Shown here: positions 1 through 5,112 of the stretch, piece by piece
Position numbering within the stretch: position 1 is the stretch's first letter
Layout: each line of letters starts with the position of its first letter
The notes under the pieces: generated by a model
Seen by the model: the letters and a program-made list of their open reading frames with translations, nothing else
Database searches by the model: none
What the model was told of the DNA's origin: nothing
NCBI GenBank assembly: GCA_030592825.1
Contig: JAUVIG010000278.1
Location: 1 to 5,418, forward strand
Source: Chlorobiota bacterium
GTDB lineage: Bacteria > Bacteroidota > Bacteroidia > Bacteroidales > JAADGE01
DNA: 5,418 bases
Direction: 5' to 3'
Position numbers and translations under genes: made by a program

Positions 1-2
1 AA

Positions 3-389
3 TCTTATCAAGTTCTTGAACTCTATCATTACCTTAAAATCATAAGACCGGAAATCATAATAAACATACACCAAAAACGACCGGCAAGAAAGCCCGACAA
101 AATCAACCGGCAAAGATTAGACGAACAATTATTTATCAGTATAAACGGCAGCATAAATATAAAAAACAGCCTTTTACATCTGTTTCGAGCAATAAAAAAG
201 AAATACCCCAACGTAAAACACGGCAAACAAATCAGGATGTCAGTCATTACAAACAAGCTGAAAAAGAATAATTTAAGAGAAGTACAATACTTTGCAGGTC
301 ATAAGTGGGTAAGTTCAACAGAGAGGTACAAACTAAACAATATTGAAGACCTGAAAAAAGAAGTTGCTAAATATCATCCTTTAAACTAA
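3..389 (+). CDS. Tyrosine recombinase (integrase), C-terminal part, 5' end outside window
   Basis: The frame is open from the window edge to TAA at 387-389, giving 128 residues with no start in view. The C-terminal catalytic half of a phage-integrase-type tyrosine recombinase is visible. The second catalytic arginine lies in QIRMSVI (residue 78 of the visible part), the conserved histidine in YFAGH (residue 100), and the nucleophilic tyrosine in SSTERY (residue 109). The tail NNIEDLKKEVAKYHPLN follows it. Such enzymes cut and rejoin DNA through a 3'-phosphotyrosine at short paired sites. The position usually holding the histidine of the HxxR box is lysine here (KQIR), which is tolerated in some members. 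The catalytic end looks intact, so this is not an obvious pseudogene, but the first arginine would lie upstream. What the enzyme mobilises is unknown; no attachment site is identifiable next to it. Confidence 0.88.
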   Translation, partial: SYQVLELYHYLKIIRPEIIINIHQKRPARKPDKINRQRLDEQLFISINGSINIKNSLLHLFRAIKKKYPNVKHGKQIRMSVITNKLKKNNLREVQYFAGHKWVSSTERYKLNNIEDLKKEVAKYHPLN

Positions 390-501
390 AAGTATATAAT
401 TGGCTGAAATACATAGCAATACATTAATAATGCAACAACAGAACAATGAAGCAATGCAAGAAATACAGCAATGAATATCAGCAATTTGCACGGCTCAAAA
501 A

Positions 502-549
502 ACAAAGTATCACATTATAAAAGCGAGCTTTTTCAATAAGATACTTTGT
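502..549. repeat. Nested inverted repeat
   Basis: The outer arms ACAAAGTATC (502-511) and GATACTTTGT (540-549) are perfectly complementary over 10 bp. Inside them a second perfect 6-bp hairpin is formed by AAAAGC (519-524) and GCTTTT (527-532) around GA. A further GATACTTT occurs at 1063-1070. It could fold as a two-tier structure or bind a dimeric protein; function unknown. Confidence 0.6.
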
Positions 550-693
550 ATTTTTTGATACCTGCATTTTTTGTAAAATAGAACTTGTCAGTATCTGAAT
601 CTTTGTTACCGGTTAAAGTTGTTATTGAAAGAGCAGCACCCGTTCAAACCTTTTTTTAAAACCGCATGTAATCAGTTCGCTTGGGGTTAAAAG

Positions 694-852
694 GTGTGTT
701 TTTTACTCCCTTTATTTGCAGCATCTGCACAGGTTACGCAAGATTACAGGGAAGCAAAAAAATCGCAAAAAACACTCATTGTTAATAAGGCAAGCCCTTC
801 TCAAAAGCCTAATTTTTTATATCTTAATTGCAAGCTCTCCAGCTTCGTTTAA
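694..852 (+). pseudogene. Possible relic of a secreted-protein N-terminus
   Basis: A 52-codon frame begins at GTG 694 and ends at TAA 850-852. Its first residues, VCFLLPLFAASAQVTQDY, resemble the hydrophobic core and AxA-Q cleavage site of a signal peptide. Past the TAA the same frame stays open for another 24 codons or so before a double stop near 925. Basic residues and an ATG that should precede the hydrophobic stretch are missing, because a TAA sits two codons upstream of the GTG. It may be the decayed front end of a secreted protein, conceivably the RHS protein whose tip lies downstream. The support is only the composition of one short stretch, so chance is a real alternative. Confidence 0.22.
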
Positions 853-972
853 TCATTTTTAACTGAAAACAAACCAACAATAAGTAATGATGAAAAAATT
901 ACGGAAAAACAAAATTTAAGCATGTTCCTCTCTGTCTGATGAGTGAATTTGTTAATGAAAATTATCAGAATT

Positions 973-1018
973 AAAAACCGGCAGATATTAAATTTTTTCT
1001 TTTTCCGCCGGCTTTTTT
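973..1018 (+). terminator. Terminator-like hairpin with T-run (weak)
   Basis: AAAACCGGC on the left (974-982) can pair with GCCGG (1007-1011), and after one mismatch with T's from 1013. Six T's follow at 1013-1018. The loop of 24 bases is large for an intrinsic terminator and no gene clearly ends just upstream, so this is tentative. Confidence 0.25.
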
Positions 1019-1070
1019 CGGCTTGCCCCCGCTGTCGCATCAACACATACGTGTAAATTTTTGATACTTT

Positions 1071-1097
1071 AAAACATCATACTGAAGATGATGTTTT
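1071..1097. repeat. 10-bp perfect inverted repeat
   Basis: AAAACATCAT (1071-1080) and ATGATGTTTT (1088-1097) are perfect reverse complements around a 7-base loop. The A-start and T-end would make it a bidirectional terminator-like hairpin, though GC content is low and no adjacent gene end explains it. Confidence 0.45.
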
Positions 1098-1281
1098 TGA
1101 AAAGACATCTTTTACGCTGTGCAGCACATTAAATTGAATGTTCCGGAAGTCAGGAATGATAATCACATGTTATAAACAGTACAGCATTTTAAACCGCTTA
1201 CGTCTGCCGACAGGCAAATCAAAAAAACATTAAAAAACAAGTTTTAAATATTTTTTTGATTGATGAAAAAAAAGTTGATTG

Positions 1282-1324
1282 GTTTTTTTTTCAATTGAAA
1301 AACCTTCAATTGAAAGAAAAAAAC
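1282..1324. repeat. Paired TTCAATTGAA palindromes
   Basis: The 10-bp palindrome TTCAATTGAA occurs at 1290-1299 and again at 1305-1314. The pair is flanked by GTTTTTTTTTC on the left and by GAAAAAAAC (1316-1324) on the right. The whole block can therefore form one long imperfect hairpin. It lies just upstream of where the RHS frame becomes open (1349). Two identical palindromes 15 bases apart could be operator-like sites or a junction left by rearrangement. Confidence 0.5.
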
Positions 1325-1468
1325 ATTACTTTTGAAGCAGTTCTATGAAAAAATGAAGTAGCCGGGAAAGAAGCAAACGGCACAAATCAACAGCCTGAAT
1401 ATCAGAGAGTAGGAAAGTTTTTTGACATTGAAAAAAATTGCGGTAGCCGGTACGATTACGGGGCGAGA

Positions 1469-2209
1469 ATGTATGACCCGCAAATCGGGAGGTGGCACGT
1501 TCCTGATCCATTAGCAGAATATCATTTTGAACAAACCCTATACACATATGTTTATAATAATCCTATTAATTTAATCGACCCATTTGGTTTAGATACAGTA
1601 GTCAGTACTACAGAACCTGACCCTAATAATATGAATGGTACCGGAGCATATGATATGCCTGAACCTGTTGAAGAAGTAGTTGTCACAGCGGACAAACCGA
1701 TTGATTTAGAAAAACATACAGAAGAAAACAAAAAAACTTTAAAACAACGTAAACCAAGTAAAATGGAAAAATGGGCTAAATCTGAAAAGTTTATACCTAA
1801 ATTGAGTTATGAGATTTTAAATGATGCATTTCAAGTTGTACAAATATTTGATTTTGATTTATTGGCTCGTAATGAATGGAAGAATCCATTTACGGGAGGT
1901 TCTTATGGAAATTTAGATGGGACACCAAATTATAATCAGACGAATGGAGTTGTAAATACTGTAGCAATAGCTACACCAATAACAAGAGGAACCGCATCTT
2001 TTATGCCAAAAGGACTTACTTTTGGGATAAAGAAACTAAATGCTGCACAATTTTCTAAATTATTTAAAGGAAGCTTTATATTACAAAAAAGGCTTGGTAT
2101 AAGAGGAATCTCTAATAGATATTTAAATAAGGGTATAAATAGTTTTGATAAATCATTAGAAAGTGGCAATAAAGTCCTTTTAATAAGAAGAATAAATCAA
2201 GATGAATAA
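1469..2209 (+). CDS. RHS repeat-associated core tip with C-terminal toxin-like region, 5'-truncated
   Basis: 246 residues from ATG 1469, but RHS homology starts upstream: the frame is open from 1349 and reads ...SRYDYGARMYDP across that ATG. No ATG, GTG or TTG codon lies between the upstream stop (1346-1348) and 1469, so the N-terminal shell and signal peptide of the RHS protein are absent. The core end is clear: YDPQIGRWHVPDPLAE (residues 2-17), YVYNNPINLIDPFGLD (27-42), then the Bacteroidota-type EEVVVTAD (68-75). In the family this marks the point after which the polymorphic toxin begins. Residues 76-110 are lysine-rich, 161-178 (NGVVNTVAIATPITRGTA) look like a pretoxin linker, and about 185-246 should be the effector. 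I do not recognise the toxin fold. Lacking the delivery shell, it is best read as an orphan tip cassette usable by recombination. It overlaps the next gene by one base (TAATG). Confidence 0.8.
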   Translation: MYDPQIGRWHVPDPLAEYHFEQTLYTYVYNNPINLIDPFGLDTVVSTTEPDPNNMNGTGAYDMPEPVEEVVVTADKPIDLEKHTEENKKTLKQRKPSKMEKWAKSEKFIPKLSYEILNDAFQVVQIFDFDLLARNEWKNPFTGGSYGNLDGTPNYNQTNGVVNTVAIATPITRGTASFMPKGLTFGIKKLNAAQFSKLFKGSFILQKRLGIRGISNRYLNKGINSFDKSLESGNKVLLIRRINQDE

Positions 2210-2442
2210 TGGATATATTAGTTGAAATAATTATAGGTCGAATAATAATAAGATTTTTTGGTGTTTATACAAGATTTGCTTTTTTTTATTTAATAGGTAA
2301 GAAAAAAGACATTAAAAATTTATATGGTAAAAATACTAAAAATTTACAAAATAGTATTTCTCAAGATTTTTGGAATGTTATTGTTGGTTTTTTTATGTTT
2401 GGAATAATTTCATTTTGTATAGTATTTTTATCTTTTAGTTAA
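2209..2442 (+). CDS. Small membrane protein, putative immunity to the RHS tip
   Basis: 77 residues, starting at the ATG that shares its A with the stop of the RHS tip (TAATG), an arrangement that suggests translational coupling. There is no strong Shine-Dalgarno sequence. Two hydrophobic stretches are visible. Residues about 5-29 (ILVEIIIGRIII ... FAFFYLIG) carry arginines and may be amphipathic. Residues about 53-76 (FWNVIVGFFMFG onward) form a clear transmembrane helix. Between them lies a basic polar loop, KKKDIKNLYGKNTKNLQNSIS. A tiny gene overlapping an RHS toxin tip is typically its cognate immunity protein, and a membrane location would fit a toxin acting at or through the inner membrane. 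That function is inferred from position only; no immunity family is recognised. Confidence 0.6.
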   Translation: MDILVEIIIGRIIIRFFGVYTRFAFFYLIGKKKDIKNLYGKNTKNLQNSISQDFWNVIVGFFMFGIISFCIVFLSFS

Positions 2443-2449
2443 TACGGAT

Positions 2450-2487
2450 CCCAGTTCAATTAAGGCTGTGTAATGTTCGGCGAACGG
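2450..2487 (+). repeat. Repeat-array head motif plus start of hairpin 1, interrupted by toxin fragment
   Basis: CCCAGTTCAATTAAGGCTG starts 8 bases after the stop of the first immunity gene. Over 21 bases it matches the segment at 3154-3174 at 18 positions. It is followed by GTTCGG (2475-2480), the sequence that opens hairpin 1 in the downstream units. Instead of completing the hairpin, the sequence runs into toxin-tip coding. It is the leftmost, broken copy of the repeat family described at 3061-3651. Confidence 0.6.
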
Positions 2488-2701
2488 CTTTGGCTCTCAA
2501 AAAAAAGCATTTAATGCTGTTCAAAATGCTGCAAATAAAGCCTTAAAAAATGGAGAACTCACTCCAAATGTACATGGTATTCTCCCTTCGGGTAATGCTG
2601 GAAATATTATTAATGTTGGGGGGACAAAAGTCCGACTTATTGGTGGAAGAGTTGAAAATGGAAAAGTTATTATATCATCATTTAGTAGAAAAGGATTTTA
2701 G
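2474..2701 (+). pseudogene. Orphan toxin-tip fragment without a start codon
   Basis: A 75-codon open frame runs from just after an in-frame TAA (2471-2473) to TAG at 2699-2701. It has no ATG and no preceding RHS core. The composition is convincingly coding: GFGSQKKAFNAVQNAANKAL, then LTPNVHGILPSGNAGNIINV, then RLIGGRVENGKVIISSFSRK near the end. It is followed two bases later by a gene of immunity size. This is the expected look of a silent C-terminal toxin module that becomes expressed only if recombined onto an RHS core. The small size and beta-rich end (KVRLIGGRVENGKVIISSF) recall compact nuclease-like toxin domains, but I cannot name the family and no catalytic set is certain. The first few codons (to about 2485) belong to the repeat element rather than to the toxin. 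It would be missed by gene callers that require a start. Confidence 0.62.
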
Positions 2702-2703
2702 TT

Positions 2704-3075
2704 ATGAAGAAAGATTTGAACTTACTTGAGCAAGCTATTATTTCTGAAATAGTCAATTTCAATAAAAAGAAATACCCTTTTATTAAGAACCATGTTCCAT
2801 TTCTAAAAGTGAAATCTCGTGAAAGTACCGGAGTAGGTGTATACATAAATTTTAATTATGTACATAAAAAGGGAGAATTATTAATTGATAAAAATCAGAA
2901 TGATATTGTTCTTTCATCTGATAAAGATCTTAAAATCAATATTTTAAAATTTGGTCTTAACTACGAACTTGTTATAATTAATGGGAAATTCAATTTTTTA
3001 GAACTGGTAACAAATGGAGAATCATGGGATGGCAATTATGACTTTTTTAAATTTGATGCTCCCCGACCAGCGTAG
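2704..3075 (+). CDS. Putative soluble immunity protein of the second orphan module
   Basis: 123 residues, beginning two bases after the toxin-tip stop. AAGGA (2691-2695) lies eight bases before the ATG and supports this start. There is no signal peptide or membrane segment. The protein is charged and appears alpha/beta: an N-terminal helix (LNLLEQAIISEIVNF), then alternating strands, and a C-terminal block FLELVTNGESWDGNYDFFKF rich in aromatics. Size, solubility and position directly after a toxin tip fit a cytoplasmic immunity protein, an inference from context, since no named immunity family is recognised. The last residues, APRPA plus the TAG stop, are encoded by the head motif of the following repeat unit (CGACCAGCGTAGG). 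The natural end of the gene was probably near DFFKF and the repeat has supplied a new tail. Confidence 0.62.
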   Translation: MKKDLNLLEQAIISEIVNFNKKKYPFIKNHVPFLKVKSRESTGVGVYINFNYVHKKGELLIDKNQNDIVLSSDKDLKINILKFGLNYELVIINGKFNFLELVTNGESWDGNYDFFKFDAPRPA

Positions 3076-3172
3076 GTGTGCCACGAAATCAAAGAGTGGC
3101 ATCAAATATATATAAAGTTCTTTGATATGCTGTTTGTAAGATGAAAGAATTCCCCCGGTTCGATTGAGGCTG
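3065..3172 (+). repeat. Repeat unit E0, atypical hairpins
   Basis: Head GACCAGCGTAGG overlaps the end of the immunity gene. It is followed by a 6-bp hairpin TGCCAC (3079-3084) / GTGGCA (3096-3101), and by overlapping ATCAAAGA (3088-3095) / TCTTTGAT (3119-3126), which could pair as an alternative structure. The two pairings are mutually exclusive in part, a switch-like arrangement that may be fortuitous. The unit ends in the second head type (3152-3172). Confidence 0.5.
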
Positions 3173-3177
3173 TGCAC

Positions 3178-3301
3178 CAGTTCAGCGTAGGAGAAATATA
3201 ATAAGATAATGCCGTTCGGAGTAGCGTATTCGCTACTTCGTTCATAAAAAGTAGCTTTTAGCTACTAAAATGCGAGAGCATTTTTAAAAGTTCTTTGACA
3301 T
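3178..3301 (+). repeat. Repeat unit E1 with three hairpins
   Basis: Head CAGTTCAGCGTAGG is followed by ATGCCGTTC and three hairpins. Hairpin 1 is a 10-bp stem CGGAGTAGCG (3217-3226) / CGCTACTTCG (3231-3240) with one G-T pair and loop TATT. Hairpin 2 is AGTAGCT (3250-3256) / AGCTACT (3260-3266) with loop TTT. Hairpin 3 is AAAATGC (3267-3273) / GCATTTT (3278-3284) with loop GAGA. The unit ends in AAAGTTCTTTGACAT. This is the best-preserved copy. Confidence 0.65.
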
Positions 3302-3330
3302 AAAAAATACAACATAAGAGCTTGGATGAC

Positions 3331-3442
3331 CCCCCAGTTAGCTTGAGGCTGCAAAGACAAAAATAAAAAGTATGGGTGTGTTCGGCGGCGGTTCCGACCG
3401 CCGTCGTTCTATTTTATAATGTAGCAATATTTTTATTAAAAA
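3331..3442 (+). repeat. Repeat unit E2, GC-rich hairpin 1
   Basis: Head CCCAGTTAGCTTGAGGCTG is followed by GTGTTCGG and a strong 10-bp stem: CGGCGGCGGT (3383-3392) / ACCGCCGTCG (3397-3406), loop TCCG, with one G-T pair. The borders GTTCGG and TCGTTC are the same as in unit E1, although the stem interior is completely different. Hairpin 2 is reduced to a 4-bp AATA/TATT (3426-3437) and hairpin 3 is missing. Confidence 0.6.
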
Positions 3443-3448
3443 AATCCC

Positions 3449-3550
3449 TGATCAGCGTAGTATAAAAAAAGCGAAAATGCTTGGCGAAGTTTTTAACTTC
3501 GTCGTTTCAGTACAATGGTTTTTAACTATTAAAATGCATAGCATTTTTTA
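3449..3550 (+). repeat. Repeat unit E3 with three hairpins
   Basis: Head TGATCAGCGTAG is followed by three hairpins. Hairpin 1 is GGCGAAGTT (3483-3491) / AACTTCGTC (3495-3503), with CGAAGTT/AACTTCG perfect. Hairpin 2 is AATGGTT (3514-3520) / AACTATT (3524-3530), with one G-T pair. Hairpin 3 is AAAATGC (3531-3537) / GCATTTT (3541-3547). Loops are only three bases. Order and spacing match unit E1. Confidence 0.65.
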
Positions 3551-3559
3551 AAGAAAGAA

Positions 3560-3655
3560 CCGGTTCCGCGTAGGATGCCGTTCTGCATAGCTTCCAAGCT
3601 ATGCAGGATATAAATTGTAGGTTCTAAGCTACATAAATGCAACAGCATTTATAAT
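3560..3655 (+). repeat. Repeat unit E4 with three hairpins
   Basis: Head CCGGTTCCGCGTAGG is followed by ATGCCGTTC, shared with E1, and three hairpins. Hairpin 1 is an 11-bp perfect stem CTGCATAGCTT (3583-3593) / AAGCTATGCAG (3596-3606). Hairpin 2 is TGTAG (3616-3620) / CTACA (3629-3633), extendable by TT/AA past one mismatch. Hairpin 3 is TAAATGC (3634-3640) / GCATTTA (3645-3651). In hairpin 3 the outermost pair has changed from A-T in the other units to T-A, a compensatory double change. Confidence 0.65.
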
Positions 3656-3844
3656 TAACAAAAGGAAAATAATTTATACATTCATAAAAAGCAAAACAAA
3701 ATAACACTGAAACACATTTTCATATTAATAAAAGGTAACTAATCAGTTTGTCTTAATATTATGTACCTTACGGCACATTTCTTACGTGTTGTTATATATT
3801 TTACCTGTATTCCATCCTTAACAGGATGCTTAAAACCCCGTTAG
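3656..3844. other. AT-rich spacer with a TAAC-looped hairpin before the IS
   Basis: No gene is visible. Near its right end are CATCCT (3813-3818) / AGGATG (3823-3828) with loop TAAC, and CCC (3836-3838) / GGG (3844-3846) around CGTTA. The latter runs into the left end of the insertion sequence. From memory, dispersed hairpins of the CCCGTTAGGG kind are common between genes in Bacteroidota genomes, so this may be a member of such a REP-like family into or beside which the IS inserted. Confidence 0.4.
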
Positions 3845-3889
3845 GGTGGGGTGTCGTAAATCCAAGATATTCAAAAATTACTTTCGTAC
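3845..3889 (+). repeat. Left terminal inverted repeat of the IS
   Basis: Matches the reverse complement of 5374-5418 at 37 of 45 positions, with the outermost 11 identical. The transposase stop codon (3878-3880) lies inside it. Confidence 0.85.
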
Positions 3890-5068
3890 CACTTTTTTTA
3901 ATATTGCATTTCGTTTTACTGATAATGAATCACATAAATTTGTTTTATTCCATTTTTCAATGTCTTTGACTGTACTATAATCAATAGCTTTCATAACTTC
4001 TTCTTCAGATAAATTTGATGTGAATGCCGGAATAATTAAAGCTAAATCTGTTATGCCGGTCATAAGGTTCTTGCTTATTTCATTTTTATATTTTCCAAAA
4101 GTTGTCTCAATTATATCGGAACTACAAAGTAGTTTCTCTCCTCTTTTTTTTAAATGTATAATGTTACTTTCAAGATAGTTTATAAGATATTTTCTAAATT
4201 CACGCATTCTGCCTTTTTTACACGTTTTTAAAATAGAAATACATTTACGTTTATTTTTATTGCTTAATCCTCCACTTTTCAAAATAACTGATAACTGTCT
4301 GATTACTTCCGTAATCTTATCCATTTCTATAATCAACTCCTCTTTTTCTTTAACCCAAACCAATTCTTTTTTCTCATCATTCGAAGCATCATTATTTTCG
4401 AGTGCTTTTAATACTTTTACTCCCCAATTCACTATAATGTCAATATTTAAAAATCGTGATTTAGACCTTTGGTTTGGCGGAATAAGATGTGCATATTTAC
4501 TGCAACATTTCTTAAAACGCATTTGTCCCATTAAGTGGGTATATTCTTTAAATTCTACATCATTTTTATATATCTTTTCTAAACAAATAGCTATTGCATG
4601 TGTTATGTCATATACATGTTTTATTTTAGAATCTTTTAATCCTTTTTTTAATGTACTGCCACCATCTGTTACAGCGTATATTATCTTTCCTAATTGGGTT
4701 TTAACTTTTTTTAGTTCTTGTGCTATATCATCTCCCGTCCATCTTTCTTTTGATTTTAATAGTATCGGTTTTAAATCTTGCAATTGTAAAGGACGTGAAA
4801 AATCTATATTACATCTTCTTATTCCCAATACTACAAGTAATTTTTCTTGTCCGATACCAATGCTTTCATCTGCAATTATTATCCAGTCATCTGCCTGTTC
4901 TTTTGGTTGTTGTAATTGATAATAACCTAATTTCTTAACCCATAGTGATCCAGTTGAAAAAGAAGGTGCAGAACAATTAAATTTAAAATAAACATGACAT
5001 ACAATAATTATTTTACTTACACTACGAAATCCGGCAGATGTTTCAATTTTTGCTTTTAAAAATATCAT
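3878..5068 (-). CDS. IS transposase, catalytic part (second frame)
   Basis: 396 residues from the first ATG, carrying a DDE-type catalytic core. Likely metal-binding acidic residues are D67 in DDWIIIADESIGIG, D135 in IIYAVTDGGSTLKKGL and E321 in DIIETTFGKYK. An alpha-helical insertion (about 165-310) lies between the second D and the E, with a VYDITH motif at 152-157. The protein cuts the IS ends and joins them to target DNA. Homology-like sequence begins before the ATG: the same frame is open upstream through PKRSHFCAKII and back past a slippery run at 5137-5143. The annotated ATG is therefore probably not the true start, and this is the back half of a protein of about 477 residues begun at 5310. 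A segment WVKKLGYYQL (43-52) just before the core is probably part of the N-terminal DNA-binding region. I recognise a transposase but do not name the IS family. Confidence 0.83.
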   Translation of the reverse strand: MIFLKAKIETSAGFRSVSKIIIVCHVYFKFNCSAPSFSTGSLWVKKLGYYQLQQPKEQADDWIIIADESIGIGQEKLLVVLGIRRCNIDFSRPLQLQDLKPILLKSKERWTGDDIAQELKKVKTQLGKIIYAVTDGGSTLKKGLKDSKIKHVYDITHAIAICLEKIYKNDVEFKEYTHLMGQMRFKKCCSKYAHLIPPNQRSKSRFLNIDIIVNWGVKVLKALENNDASNDEKKELVWVKEKEELIIEMDKITEVIRQLSVILKSGGLSNKNKRKCISILKTCKKGRMREFRKYLINYLESNIIHLKKRGEKLLCSSDIIETTFGKYKNEISKNLMTGITDLALIIPAFTSNLSEEEVMKAIDYSTVKDIEKWNKTNLCDSLSVKRNAILKKVVRK

Positions 5069-5112
5069 AATAATTTTGGCACAAAAATGCGATCTTTTCG
5101 GTTTTTCTTTTT

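Larger units (their letters stand above)
390..1348. other. Gene-poor spacer between integrase and RHS tip
   Basis: About 960 bases without a convincing gene. All six frames are broken by frequent stops. The region contains an inverted repeat at 502-549, a short signal-peptide-like frame at 694-852, two terminator-like hairpins (973-1018, 1071-1097) and a pair of TTCAATTGAA palindromes (1290-1314). Small coding-like patches, such as the frame after 694 that carries on past one TAA to about 925, suggest a decayed gene, possibly the missing front of an RHS protein, but no family motif can be read. Confidence 0.6.
3061..3655 (+). repeat. Array of structured head-plus-hairpin repeat units
   Basis: Nearly 600 bases without coding potential are built from about five diverged units. 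Each begins with a head motif, either [G/A]NTCAGCGTAGG (3065-3076, 3180-3191, 3450-3461, 3563-3574) or CCC[A/G]GTT..NTTGAGGCTG (3154-3172, 3333-3351). Most continue into up to three hairpins in fixed order. Hairpin 3 is almost invariant (AAATGC / GCATTT, at 3267-3284, 3531-3547 and 3634-3651). Hairpins 1 and 2 change sequence between units but keep their base pairing. The array starts on the stop codon of the second immunity gene and fades out before the insertion sequence. No CRISPR-like spacing, tRNA, or integron attC consensus (RYYYAAC / GTTRRRY) is seen. Confidence 0.7.

Noticed and set aside
29..256. Minus-strand 75-codon frame with hydrophobic residues
   Set aside because: It lies opposite the integrase frame, whose catalytic motifs are clear; a shadow of it.
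430..474. 14-codon ATG frame after the integrase
   Set aside because: Low-complexity glutamine/asparagine-rich translation of CAA-type repeats; too short to support.
849..1046. Minus-strand 65-codon frame
   Set aside because: Lysine- and phenylalanine-rich translation of AT tracts and a terminator-like hairpin; no recognisable motif.
1326..1547. Minus-strand 73-codon frame
   Set aside because: Overlaps the RHS core on the other strand, which has unmistakable motifs.
1936..2169. Minus-strand 77-codon frame
   Set aside because: Antisense shadow of the RHS tip coding region.
2473..2514. ATG at 2473 as a start for the toxin fragment
   Set aside because: It is in a different frame and stops after 13 codons.
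3061..3655. Array considered as CRISPR, tRNA cluster or integron attC sites
   Set aside because: Units are unequal in length and spacing with no conserved repeat of CRISPR type, no tRNA cloverleaf, and no RYYYAAC/GTTRRRY core pair.
4260..4938. Plus-strand frames of 219 and 72 codons
   Set aside because: Antisense to the transposase core containing the DDE residues; composition is that of reversed lysine-rich coding.
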